Of a stretch of DNA of 21,327 bases, positions 1-10,517 are shown piece after piece. Positions within the stretch are counted from its first letter, which is position 1. Each line of letters opens with the position of its first letter. The position numbers and the translations under genes are program-made. This stretch comes from Cyclostephanos tholiformis. Lineage: Eukaryota; Bacillariophyta; Thalassiosirophyceae; Thalassiosirales; Thalassiosiraceae. The stretch is from NCBI GenBank assembly GCA_036939975.1, contig JALLPB010000172.1, positions 1 through 21,327 of the forward strand, given 5' to 3'. The notes under the pieces are model-generated. The model did not search any database and was not told the origin of the DNA. It saw nothing but the letters and a program-made list of their open reading frames with translations.

Positions 1-356
1 GACGCCTGGTGAAGCGTCGGAAACCATGGTGGAGTTGTGTTTGTGTGGTAGATATCGTATTTTTACGTAAAATTTATTTAAGCGATTAGAGTAAGTTAGT
101 AGAAAAAAAATAAGCGATCTACATACTGCAAGATGAATCGGCCTACGCTTTTGGGAGGTGGTGCCTGCCGGGGGCATGGTGGGGTATTCTAATCGAGAGT
201 CCCGCCCCACTGCTGCATTCGTTGTCGTTGCTCTCAGCAACCAGCCGCCACAGCCGCCACCGCCGCCCGCTGCGAGCCCTCAATACAACATCTATAGAGG
301 TAGTACGTTAAGTATTGTTCAGAGCTTCTCGTTCTTCGTTCATTGAAGATAACATT
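1..356. other. Upstream spacer / probable 5' UTR, no gene seen
   Basis: No reading frame here is convincing. The first 130 bases are AT-rich and contain a run of A at about 102-110. Positions 240-272 are a CCG/CCA-rich low-complexity stretch. Short ATG-started frames at 133 and 176 close quickly and have no recognisable composition. The part just upstream of 357 is probably promoter and 5' UTR of the membrane-protein gene that follows. An upstream exon of another gene cut by the window edge cannot be excluded. Confidence 0.5.
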
Positions 357-1451
357 ATGGGTTCGGATCCCTCCATCACCATAACCCTCGACCTCTTCAC
401 CGTCTCCTTGCTCCTCGCTGGACTGCTGTTCTCATTTACGCTAAATTTGGCAAAACGAAAATATGAATTCTTGAGACGAGCCAATCCGAGCTTCGACTCG
501 AAGAAGCTATTAGTCCTCTCGGCGGGGACGGTTTGTTTCCTCCGTATCATGTCCATCGTCGGCGTGGTCGCGATGGACATCGCCAACGTGCGAGCGCATT
601 ACTCGTTGAACCCGGCCTCCCCCTCCACTTCCCAAAATGAGGCTAGGGGGCAGCCGATTGAGAGGAATCAAGCATTTTACGACTCCTCCATGACCGTGCT
701 CTTCGACCTGCCAAATACAATCGTCGTATCGACCTATGTGCTTCTGACCCTTGTGTGGGCTGAGTGCTCACTATTGAGTCGATTCCACACCGAAAGTACC
801 CGAAAATGGAGACGTCGATGGCTGGTTTGGTACATGATTTTTAACACCGCACTGTACGCAACTCAGGTTATTTTGTATATCTTGATATTCATTGGAGGTA
901 GGGAATCGAGGGGGGTCATTGTCGTTCGGAATGTTGTTATCGTGGCAATGGCTGCGATTAATTTTTCGGCTGTCTTCATCGTGATGATCTTTTACCTATA
1001 TTTGAGTCTGGCGTGGAGCGGATTTCCGTATCGTAGCCAAAGGTCCAAGGAAGGACTACGAAAAATTAGCAACGTGATGGCACTCTGGAGCGTCTCTCGC
1101 ATCATATGGGGTATTTCAACATTAACACTCTACTTTCGAAATGTTGATTTGCTACGGCCGACACAAGCAGGCCTGTGGTCTCCCTTGGTGCTCTTCATCC
1201 TTTTCGTATCATGTGAGATTGCACCCCTAATTGTATTGATGGACTATTCATTCATGACAATATTTGAGTTTGCTGACTCGGCAACGCGTGAGATGTCTTT
1301 GCTGGCAACGGGCCGACATAATCTTACGTCGGATAGGCTAGATGAAACAGAAGCACAAGGGAACATTCAGATAGAGGAACAAGATGCGCCAGCTCTTGGC
1401 CAATCCTTTTGCGAATCAATTGAGCCTTTATTAGGCCGATGCGTGTCGTGA
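357..1451 (+). CDS. THH1/TOM1/TOM3-like seven-helix membrane protein
   Basis: Single-exon gene, 364 residues. The open frame extends upstream only through non-ATG codons, and ATG at 357 (MGSDPSITIT) is the first methionine. Seven hydrophobic segments are visible at roughly 9-31, 51-73, 113-138, 155-180, 188-220, 238-260 and 274-299, followed by a polar C-terminal tail of about 65 residues. The third segment begins FDLPNTIVVSTYVLLTLVWA, which resembles the FxDLPG...TYxLLxxxWAE signature I know from plant tobamovirus-multiplication proteins (THH1/TOM1/TOM3). SCEIAP in segment 7 matches their conserved CEI.P. Plant members sit in vacuolar or endosomal membranes; their cellular job is poorly defined, and related GPR137 proteins act at lysosomes. 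A hydrophilic loop of about 40 residues (75-110) separates helices 2 and 3. Its 3' end faces the 3' end of the next gene across 100 bp. The family call is by motif only; a divergent GPCR-like protein is the alternative. Confidence 0.72.
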   Translation: MGSDPSITITLDLFTVSLLLAGLLFSFTLNLAKRKYEFLRRANPSFDSKKLLVLSAGTVCFLRIMSIVGVVAMDIANVRAHYSLNPASPSTSQNEARGQPIERNQAFYDSSMTVLFDLPNTIVVSTYVLLTLVWAECSLLSRFHTESTRKWRRRWLVWYMIFNTALYATQVILYILIFIGGRESRGVIVVRNVVIVAMAAINFSAVFIVMIFYLYLSLAWSGFPYRSQRSKEGLRKISNVMALWSVSRIIWGISTLTLYFRNVDLLRPTQAGLWSPLVLFILFVSCEIAPLIVLMDYSFMTIFEFADSATREMSLLATGRHNLTSDRLDETEAQGNIQIEEQDAPALGQSFCESIEPLLGRCVS

Positions 1452-1551
1452 TTCTTTTGATCAGAGATTGTGAATATTGGAGAAAAGCTTTCTCAAGAGA
1501 TTAGGTTGACGTGACACGTTGATTCGGATAAGTCGGTGCGTGTATGATAGG

Positions 1552-4228
1552 TCACAGAGGTGCCGTGGTTTCACTTTCTTGGCAAGCTGGCGTACTAAGG
1601 GAGTTTCTCTCTGCCACTATATCCGAAGCAGCAACGGTTCCATACATAATCCGGTAGCAAAATGAAAATAGTTTTCCAGCAACTTCTTCGTCATCGATTC
1701 CGGTTCGAAGCAGCAGTGGATGACCATTCACCCTGGCGACTTTTGGGAGTATGTGCCCGTTAGGAGTTCTCTCAACTTCAGATGACCATTCGCAATCCAC
1801 ATAGAACTCAGGAAAAGCTGCGCCAAAGCTAGTTTCGTTTTTTCCATCGCCGAGAGTCTTTTTCACACGATAAACTCCAATATATCGTGATGGAGGAGTC
1901 CCCAATGGGCATGATGTAAGGGCCAGGATTTCTTCACTGGACCGCAGGAATGGAGTTTCTTTTGAAATACAAGAGGGTAGTTGCCTTAAGATGCATTCGA
2001 AACAGTTTTGTGAATCCAACTTGATCATAAGGTAACTACCTATTAACGTAACACAGATCTTACCCTTCGCTCAAGACCAATAAAATTTTTGCCGCTATAT
2101 TTGAATTTGTGCCAAAGTGATAGTTGTACACACAAAACACATCAGCCCTCAGTACTTCGCTCAAACTTAAGTCCAGCAGTTGAGGTATCGTTGGGAGCGA
2201 TAGTTGATTAATTGGTCGTACAACGTCATTCACAACGTTGGCGCCCTTTTTTTTCGTCACATGGGAAATTCTGGATCTAGGAGTTACCCTCGTTGGCTTT
2301 TTTGTAGCAGTGATACTGGTCTTCCTCGTCAGCATTTTCTTTTCTTTAGATTTGATGTTAGCTCCTCTGCTGGTGATTTTTTTCTTTGACTGCAACGCTG
2401 AGCGATCGGCACGAGAGACACTGTTCGTGCTCTTTCCGACCTGAACGAATGTTGATATGATTTCTTCACTTTGCTCATATTTTTCCCGCAACAAAGCACA
2501 GTCTGATACAGATAACAGGTTCACGGCTTCTGCAACAACGTCAGTACTTCTTACCAAATACTCTTTCACACCCTTTAGTTGTCCATAGGTCGGACTATAA
2601 AAATATGTTGCCGAAGCGTACTTTTTTATTGAGTAGCCAAAATCCTTCAAAGATTCACAGATAGGACACAAATCGTCTGACTTCGATGTCATCCCGCACC
2701 ATCCACATCCGAGAGAAGGTCGAGGATCTGGGGCACAAACGAATGTCTTACGCCTAACGAAGATGTGTAGAAAATTGTGTCCATTAAGGACGGCATCTTT
2801 TCCCACATCTTCGCATCGCCGTGCAAGATTAGACTTAATGGCATCTGAAAATACTCGAGGGAAAAATTCAATTGCAAATTCTTTGTTGATTCGAGCATTC
2901 TTAGCATCCGTCTTGACATCTAACGGGCTGTTGGTTCTTGGTGCGACCGATTGTTCTCTCTTTGGGCGAGAAAAATTTGGCCGTTCCTTAGGAGTTCCAT
3001 TTTCTTCGACCGCAACCTCAATCTCGTACAAGTTCGAGAACAAGGCCTCTTCTTCCTTCTGAGACATTTTCTTCAGTTTCTCTCTGATGACAACCGTGGT
3101 GTCTTTAAGGAAGGCTCGTATGCTTGGACAACTATTTTTATTGCTGCTGTTGTCGATGAAAATCACCTTTTTTGCCACGTTATCAACCCACCGGAACCAC
3201 CCATCGTCCTTCAACAGCTTACATGCGGGGCACAGCGTCTCTTCGTTGCCAGCGTTGTCATTTCTTCCACATCCACACCAATTACAGCCGTAACAGGGCC
3301 GAGGGTCCGGGGACTTGACAAAACTTTTCCGCGGACTAATGTACATCTTCAAGTCTCTATTGGGAATTGGATCCGCAGTCAAGGAGTATACGAATGTGTG
3401 CTGTAAGTTCTTCTCTCCTTTTTTTGGTGGGTGGGAGTCGGGAGACGCATCCATCATTTGCTTTCGCTGGGTGAGAGAATCCTTTATCACATGAGAATAA
3501 TCAGAAATTTCGGTACCCTTAATGCATTTGCTAACATGCAACTTATACCCCCCAATCGCAGATCTCTCGCTCCTGAAATAAAGTATTTTCGAGCATTTAG
3601 GACACTGCCGCGACGTTTTTGGATTATCTTGGCCATAGGCTTCCGATTTTGTCTTTTTCATGGGACGTGGTGATTCATCGACGTTTGTGCAAATTGAATC
3701 GGCGCCGGTACCTCTCGCTTTGTCACTCTCCACGATTCCAGCGCCTTTATTGTCCATCAAGGAGAGAACCTCCGATTTTCTCGTTTTGTACTTTCGTTTC
3801 TCTGGGGAGCTTGCCAGGAGAGATTCGGCGGTCGGCGCATGGTCTCTCGACCCGACAACGTCGGTGTCGGCTGCATTCACATGATGGATCGATGGAGACA
3901 GAACCTCGGCTGGGGCACAAACTTGGACTCCGTCCAGGCTCAACTCTCCAAAACGCTCATCGGATTTTTCTTGGATTGGGATGTCGTTCGTCGCCTTTAC
4001 CCCCGACTTTCCTGTACTGTGATCATCGTCGGGATAAGTAGGGGGATAGTCGGCGGGGTCTTCCTCCACCAGTTCTGTTGGCGGTTCGGACACAGGCATA
4101 AGCTCATCCTCGGCTTTGAGGGATGGGATGGGGGGGGGCGTGGCGTCTGTAGTTTCAAGATTTATCTTAGCGGAAACGTATTTGTCAGACCACTCCATGA
4201 AGGGATCATATCCGCCTCCGGCGGACAT
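1552..4228 (-). CDS. Likely nuclear protein with two tandem-related CxxC...CxxC zinc modules; function unknown
   Basis: Two exons. Exon 1 is 4228-2064, starting at an ATG in good context (ACCATGTCC); in-frame codons further upstream lack ATG. It ends at a canonical GTAAGA donor. Exon 2 is most likely 1984-1552 after a 79-nt intron ending CTTAAG, giving 865 residues. A 28-nt intron (2063-2036) also keeps frame and would give 882 residues. The N-terminal 200 residues are acidic, Pro/Ser-rich and probably disordered. A Cys/His motif follows at C209, C212, H231, C235. Two copies of one module come next: PDPRPxxGCxWCG at 307-319 and 500-512, each followed by LCPxCxxLKDxG (C333/C336 and C521/C524). 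That makes C-x2-C-x14-C-x2-C and C-x2-C-x9-C-x2-C, a plausible zinc ribbon. A Lys/Arg-rich stretch (615-662) suggests nuclear or nucleic-acid binding. Exon 2 adds a compact domain starting RYIGVYRVKK that I do not recognise. I cannot assign the protein to a known family. It diverges from the PLC gene. Confidence 0.72.
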
Positions 4229-4549
4229 GGTGGGGTGTCGATGATAAAAATATATCAACGACAGACCAATTTATTATTTTTTTTTTTTGTGAGATATCCC
4301 GCCCGGCATAGGGAAAAAAAGAGCCCAACAGGTTCTTTAATTTTCGTTCATCTCCCTCCCCTCGCTCGCCCATCGCCGCCCCCTTGTCAACACCACCCAC
4401 GACCACGTGAATATGTACAAGTGTCGCCCACTCCTCCGCTGCTGGGGGCATTGCAATGACGACGTACCGACAAGAGTTGGAGCTGCAGAGTGCGCAGAAT
4501 GTTAGATCATAATATCTTAAGAACGCGTCGATGAAGACCGATAAAAAGC
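4229..4549. promoter_or_regulatory. Divergent intergenic region between the zinc-module gene and PLC
   Basis: This 321-bp spacer separates the start codons of two genes transcribed away from each other, so it must contain both promoters. Visible features are a 12-base T run at 4277-4288, a CT-rich stretch around 4345-4390, and a CACGTG E-box/G-box palindrome at 4404-4409. No clear TATA box was seen. An ATG at 4531, out of frame with PLC, lies 19 bases before the PLC start. If the transcript includes it, it could reduce PLC translation. The element assignments are inference from sequence alone. Confidence 0.45.
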
Positions 4550-7289
4550 ATGAAATTGGAGCGTACGAAATCGCAGCGTTTGGTGACCACCACCCCGGAC
4601 ACAATAGTCGGCGCCGCGCTCGATTCCGTGAAGAGGCAGATACCGCCCGAACTTCTGCTCGGTTTGCATATCCAAAAGGTGTCTACGAGAGGCAAAGTTG
4701 TGCCGCGCGTGCTAACCATATCCGACGACTTGTTCAAGATTTTCGTATCGCATCACAAGGTCGGCAGGGCGGAGAGTCTCTCCGATCGACTACGCTACCG
4801 GAGCTTTAAGGCCTATGCGTCGATGGTCAGCTTGGTGACCGGAATGCCTGTACAGGCGAAGCACAACATTCGCGTAATAGACGTGGCGGACATCTTATTC
4901 GTGCAAAGTGGCTTCGTCGGAAGTCGCAAGCTCGAGGCGTGCAGAGCGCCCGATTTGGATCCCACGACGATGATTTCCATTTTTCACAACAACGTCACCA
5001 GCATGGATATTCTCGTTGAGGATGAGGAGAATCGGAAGGCGATTTTACGCGCTGTAGGAGCGATTTGGGAGGCCTATGACGCGTCCAGGGCTAAGATGGC
5101 AAGGGAGGAGTCATTGTTGAGATATGCGTGGTATGATATCGATTGGAACAAGTCCGGCTTAATTGAGCAGGCTGAGTTCTTACAGCTCCTCGGTCGGATT
5201 AATATCTACCTCAAAAAGGAGAAAGCAATAAAAATATTCAAGGATTGCACCGCATCGAAACGGCTAAAGAAGGAGGGATTCATAGTGAGCATGCGACGAA
5301 TCACGAGCAGGAGAGTGACCCAACAGCATCAGAATGGCATTACTTTTCACGAGTGCCTAGACGCTCTCAGAACGATTAAATTGGAGCACAATAGTGGCCA
5401 TCTGACGACTGATATCATTTACAATGAATTATTTGGAGAGAAAGACTTCATAACTCCAGAGGAGTTCCTGACGAAATTTCTTCGGCAAAAACAAAATGAT
5501 AATAACTCAACTACAGATGATGTAAAGAAATTATTTTCTGAGCTAAATAGCATGAGAATATTTGGATCGCGCATTCGTATGGACGGAAAGGGCCTTGCGG
5601 ATGCAATTGATAGAGTGCTTTTTGGGGAATACCTGTTGAGTTCCGCCAATGACGTATTTGATCCCGAAAAACAAAAGCTAAACCGTGCTACTTTATCGAA
5701 GCCACTTCCTGAATACTGGATCAACTCCTCGCACAATACCTATTTAACGGGCAATCAATTTCAGTCTGAATCGAGTGTGCAGATGTACATTGTGGCGATG
5801 CAAAGGTGAGCGCTGGTCGTCCCTGTTTACTTCTCTCAACGTGGAGTTTTCTGCAAGTCTCAAAGTTGACTTGCCGTTACTTTCTAAAGAGGGTGTAGGT
5901 GTCTTGAGTTGGATTGTTGGGACGACAGCATCGGATACCCAGTAGTCTATCATGGTTTTCACGGTGTGACGTTTACGTCCAAAATTCCTTTCCAGGCCGT
6001 CATAACCTGTGTCAAGGGTTTTCTAGATGCTAATCCTGATACACTTCCAATCATTCTATCATTGGAAAATCACTGCTCGCCCTCGTTCCAAGAGATGATG
6101 GCCGTCATCCTTGAAGACACATTAGAAGAGAATCTATACATATCCGAAAACACTGATATTTGGCCATCACCATTAGAACTCGTTGGAAAGGTTATATTAA
6201 AAGGAAGGCGCTGGCAGGAAAACAACGGCAATGACTTGATTTCATTGGCCCAAACTTTCTCCTCGACAATGACAGCGGGGAATGCTCAGGACAATCCCAA
6301 GTGCCCACAGACTGATCATAGGCTTTCTAGGATGCTTCTTTTGACGGGAGTCAGTTTCAGTAGCTTTAGCGCTAGTCTTAATCTTCCCTTTTCATGTATG
6401 CACAGCTTTAACGAAGAGAAATTCCATAAGATACTCAACGAAAATCCAGCAAACGTTACATTGGCGAAAGAGTTCAATAAGCAACATTTCACCCGGTAAG
6501 CGAACCATATTTTGCTCAATTGATTACTTTTAATGAAAAGAAACGAATCTTATCTATTGCATTATTAGAATATACCCACACGGCACAAGTGTCGACTCGA
6601 GCAATTATAGTCCAGTTGTTGCTTATGCGATGGGGGTTCAACTTGTGGCATTAAATTTCCAAACCGATGATTCTGCCATGACAATTAATGATGGAAGGTT
6701 CCGTGAAAACGGTTGCTGTGGCTACGTTTATAAGCCGCCGAGTGATTACCCACAAATCAGCACAAGTCGTAAAATATTGTTGCAAGTAAAGGTGCTGTCT
6801 GGTTCAGTGCTCCCTAAGCCGTACGGGGAAGCCGTGGGGGAGGGTAAGTGCCAGGACTGGCATTTTTTCTTGGTACTCTTTGCATCTTTGTTAAAGTGAC
6901 ACATTCTGCTATGTCCATCTTTGAGTTTAGTCACTGATCCGTATGTAATTGTTAGATTACATGATGTGGGGAGTGTTGGAACGACGAAGAGTCCTCTGAA
7001 AAGAAAAATAGAGCGGAAAACGTCCCTGGTTAAGGATAACGGGTTTTGCATGACGTTCAATGAGTCAGATTGTTTTGATTTTTCAGTGTATTCTGCAGAG
7101 GTTGCAATGATGGAATTCATTGTGATGAATAGTGACAAAGGGTTTACTGATGAAGAAGTATGTAAGACGGCTGTGCCTTTGTCATGCTTTAGACAAGGGA
7201 TCCGGGCTGTTCAATTTTATGACAATTGCAGTAGACAACATGGACCATTCGGATTTGCAAGATTACTAGTGGAAGTGAAGTATAAGTGA
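4550..7289 (+). CDS. PLC: Phosphoinositide-specific phospholipase C (PH-EF-X-Y-C2, delta-like)
   Basis: Hydrolyses PtdIns(4,5)P2 to IP3 and diacylglycerol at membranes, with Ca2+ as cofactor. Four exons: 4550-5805, 5890-6495, 6569-6843 and 6931-7289. The introns are 84, 73 and 87 nt, all GT-AG, and sum to an exact frame of 831 residues (animal PLC-delta is about 756). An in-frame stop at 4532 makes ATG 4550 the first possible start. A PH-like region spans about 32-175. An EF-hand loop with canonical ligands lies at 198-209 (D, N, S, G, I, E), followed by less clear EF-like helices to about 310. The X box has NSSHNTYL (H395, N396), [11 protein letters not shown] across exon junction 1 (E425, D427), a conserved His in VYHG (H440) and LSLENHCS (E478). 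The Y box includes [13 protein letters not shown] and VALNFQT; a C2 domain with [10 protein letters not shown] ends the protein. All catalytic residues I can place are present, so the enzyme should be active. Confidence 0.95.
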
Positions 7290-7448
7290 ATCAGCTTGGA
7301 GCATACATTCGCCACTCTTTTCCGATCGCCGAGGAAGGCATTTTTTTTAAATTAATTTTTTTCAGCTGTCCCCACACAGCAGTTTCCCTGCTGTCCACAG
7401 AGCCGTCCACAAAGAGTCCGTCTACTTCTGGTTGTCAAAAGGGTCAAG

Positions 7449-9278
7449 ATGGAGGTTGCATACGAGTACACAAAGCGCCGAGCTGAGTTTGGACGCCCTT
7501 GCAACTTCTCCAATGGAGATACGAAGATATTGGAATCCATTCTTCCCACTGATGCGTATAATGGAAATTACATTCAGAGAAATCCAACTTCAACCTCGGT
7601 TGACACGACCCCTCACTACAGCGAAACAGAAGTCAACACCGAGCGCATTTTCACGAAGAACACAAGCATGCAACACATTGAAGGGGGGTGGCCCAAGGAT
7701 GTAGACTTTACCGAGCAGAGCGATGTCAAACGCTTTCGAAAGAAGGTCGAGAAGGACGAGGACTACCAATGCGCAATGAAAACACTCATCCCCAGGGTCC
7801 AACGGTGCATGAAGCAAAACAATACCGTGAACATATACGAAGAATACTTTGAAGGCCTCAAGACCGATCACTGCTCGGAGCCTCCTTTTGCTAAGGGCTT
7901 GGCGGTTTTTCGTGATCCAAGTTTGGTAACCCGAACTGCGACATCGGTTAACTGGCACCCCGAAGGCTCGAGCGATGGAAGGCTGGCTGTTTCATATGCA
8001 GTTTTGAACTTCCAAGATCAGCGATTGATGAACCCCAACATGTCAGCGTCGGTAAGAATTTTATACTTTTCCTTTAGCCGGAGCTAAGCTGGTCCTTGTA
8101 GCATAGCCATGTATTCTTACAAAATTCCGCCAATCAATATTGTAAAGTCCTTCATCTGGGATATCACAAATTCCAACAAGCCTGTCGTCGAACTTGTTCC
8201 ACCATCTCCGTTGTGCTGCCTACGATACAATCCCAAAAGTTCGGACACCATTGTTGGAGGGAGCTGCAACGGAACAATCTCTTACTACGATCTCCGAAAA
8301 CAACAATATGGGTCCACTGGAAAATGCCAGCCCGCAGAGTGCTCCACGGTAGAGAAGTCTCATCAGGATCCCGTTTCAGATGTCTTTTGGGTATCATCGA
8401 AGACTGGGCACCAATGTGTATCCGTATCTACCGATGGCCAAATGTTGTGGTGGGATACTCGTAAATTAGATGAGCCCATTGACTCTCTCATTTTGGCGAC
8501 TGATTCCAAGGGTGGCGGCATGACACTCGGTGGGTCCAGCATGGAGTACAACACTGAGGCTGGGCCTACCAAGTTCTTGGTGGGCACGGAACAAGGTATT
8601 GTCATGTCGTTCAATACTCGAAACAAAAAGACAAACAACGGCATCACAGTGTTCGATACTGGTCCCGGCAAGCATAGTGGCCCCATCCCGTCGATTCAAC
8701 GTAACCCTACGCACAGCAAATACTTCATGTCAGTCGGCGATTGGACGGCCCGTGTCTGGACTGAGGACCTCAAAACTCCCATCATTACAACAAGGTACCA
8801 CAACAGTTACTTGACAGGAGGATGTTGGTCTCCCACGAGGGCGGGGGTGTTTTATGTCACTCGCAGCGATGGTGTTGTCGATGTGTGGGATTTCACGCAC
8901 AATCAGAATGAAACCGCATACAGCCACAAGGTCAGTGACGCCGCCCTTTCGAGCATTAGCGTCGAGGGCAATACCGCAGGAGGCGGGAAGTTGGTAGCAG
9001 TTGGCGATGCTAATGGCACAGTTAGCATGTTGGAAGTTTGTGATTCTTTGGCATTTCCTCAGCAGAACGAGAAATTGGCCGTCATTGCCATATTTGAGAG
9101 GGAGACGAAGAGGGAGAAGAATTTGGAGATACGCGAGCGAGATGTGAAGAGAATTAGAGCTCAGGAAGAGGAGCGCAAGAGAAGGGACGAGAAAGAAGTC
9201 GAGGGCGCAGCCACAAACGAAGACGCCGAGGTGATGCGACAACTCGAAGCTGAATTTTTCAACATGATTAAAGAGTAA
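7449..9278 (+). CDS. DNAI2: Axonemal outer-arm dynein intermediate chain 2 (DNAI2/IC2)
   Basis: A WD-repeat intermediate chain that, with DNAI1/IC1, anchors the outer dynein arm heavy chains to the flagellar doublet microtubule. Two exons: 7449-8051 (201 codons) and 8148-9278, joined across a 96-nt GT-AG intron in phase 0. The product has 577 residues, close to the family's usual 560-610. The exon-2 boundary was chosen because SFIWDITNSNKP matches the family's S-x-IWD-x-xNPNKP; the open frame upstream of 8148 does not match. The start MEVAYEYTKRRAEFGRPCNF is diagnostic, as are HIEGGWPKDV (76-85), RFRKKVEKDEDY and NIYEEYF. WD motifs include a STDGQMLWWDTRK block, FLVGTEQGIV, GDWTARVW and RSDGVVDVWDF. 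The C-terminal tail from about FERETKREK is highly charged and helical, as in other members. It lies 159 bp after PLC in the same orientation. A possible AATAAA signal is at 9447-9452. Confidence 0.95.
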
Positions 9279-9446
9279 TCTTACCCAAAGGCGTCATCAT
9301 ACGACTAAATATCGAGCTTCGATATCCGATTCCTAATGTAGTGGCTAGACGACAGAAGGCGGACCAAACGTGGGCTAAACTTTTGGAGAGTCCGATGGCC
9401 ATCGATGTGTCGAGTTGATGTGTCCCGGCGCCAGCAGCAAAGATAG

Positions 9447-9680
9447 AATAAACTAAGCTCTCAGGACAGCTTTGCAACCAGCGAGCATGCTAACCAAACT
9501 ACAAAATTTCTTGAGAGAGAAAAAGTTTTGCAAGAACAGAATAATAAGCTCCGTATCGCTGTAGAGTCACATAAGGTATCATTGATCGACCTCGAGAAAA
9601 AGATCGAAGACAAACCATTAGTAGACTATCCTAGTTCGGACCTTTGTCCTTGGGTTGTCTTGATAGCAAGAAATAACTAG
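9447..9680 (+). other. Open coiled-coil-like stretch without a start codon, doubtful
   Basis: Between stops there is a 77-codon plus-strand frame reading, in part, FLEREKVLQEQNNKL and SLIDLEKKIED, which has the charge and leucine spacing of a coiled coil. It lacks an ATG upstream of the helical part and overlaps the putative poly(A) signal of DNAI2. It may be a fragment of a decayed gene at the left edge of the AT-rich island, an exon of a gene I could not assemble, or chance. No partner exon with good splice sites was found. Confidence 0.25.
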
Positions 9681-9756
9681 GTGTTCCAGTCATGGTATTG
9701 TAGTTGAATCGTCTAGTTAAACAATTCAGCTATTCGATAAGCCTGATCAACTTCTC

Positions 9757-10030
9757 CGTCTTTTGTGTCTTACTCTTCCTATCGGCAGTGCTGATTTTGG
9801 CTTTATGTTCTTCCGACATTGGTCCCCATTGGCTTGTCTTTATCATTGGTCATTTTGGCTTATAGGTCTTCCGACATTCACATTGGTCCCCTTGGCTTGC
9901 CTGATTGGGAGATGCTCATTTTAGCTTTAGTTTCTTCTGACATTGGTCCCCCCTACCTGCCCTTTTGGGCGATGCTCATTTTGGCTTCGGATTCTTTCAA
10001 TAATGGTCCCCTTGGATTGCTCCTTCTTGT
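9757..10030 (-). pseudogene. Decayed array of NUMOD3-like 20-residue repeats
   Basis: Read on the minus strand, four related units appear. The clearest is GPMSEETKAKMSISQSGKPR, with other readable units GPLLKESEAKMSIAQKGR and GPMSEEHKAKISTADRK. The DNA landmark GGTCCC on the plus strand recurs at 9821, 9885, 9945 and 10005 (spacings 64, 60, 60). The pattern of Gly-Pro/Lys, SEET-x-K-x-KIS-x-A matches what I know of the NUMOD3 motif (nuclease-associated modular DNA-binding module, common in GIY-YIG/HNH homing endonucleases). In-frame stops (for example at 9953-9955) and a frame change between units 3 and 4 show it is broken. A T-rich AG at about 10032 could have been a splice acceptor. No nuclease catalytic domain was found next to it. 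The domain call is from consensus memory only. Confidence 0.5.
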
Positions 10031-10517
10031 CTAAAAAAAATCATACCTGTCAACTAGTTGCATCTTTTCAGAGTCCTCGGTTGCAAATGGGATAGTTGGG
10101 TGCTCAAGGAAAATAATCTAATTGCCACTCAAAGATAGAACAGTAGCAGATATATCCTTCACAACTTTAATGACCTTGTCGATCTGTTTTTCAACAGAAT
10201 TTGATGTAAAGGCAACAAAGATTGTAAGATGGGTAGTGCTGTCACACTTAACAAAACTGCCATGGCTTGATTTGGAAATAATGTCCAACAGAATCCTATC
10301 GAGAACATATTTCATGATTTCACAACTTTCCTCTGCAAATGATAAAAAAGACAGTTCATCCCTGCAGAAGTAAATGCTTCCAATAAAATGGTATGCATCA
10401 TATTTATGTAAATGTCTCCCTATTTTTGTTACACATGGAAAATTTTTATATTTTCTGAGTGGAGGTGGTTCAAGTAAACAAACAAGGTGTACATTGCAAT
10501 TAAATGATGTTGAGTTG

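Noticed and set aside
315..356. Longer N-terminus for the seven-helix protein
   Set aside because: It would need a TTG start; the first ATG is at 357, right before the first hydrophobic helix.
2023..2063. Frameshift sequencing error splitting the zinc-module gene into 722- and 158-residue genes
   Set aside because: A canonical GTAAGA donor with in-frame acceptors explains the split without an error, and the downstream frame has no separate promoter-sized gap.
2951..3406. 151-codon plus-strand frame
   Set aside because: Antisense shadow of the zinc-module gene, without an independent start context or domain.
8109..8147. Methionine at 8109 as start of a separate WD-repeat gene
   Set aside because: The 13 residues before SFIWD do not fit the family, while an intron ending at 8147 joins exon 1 exactly to the conserved block.
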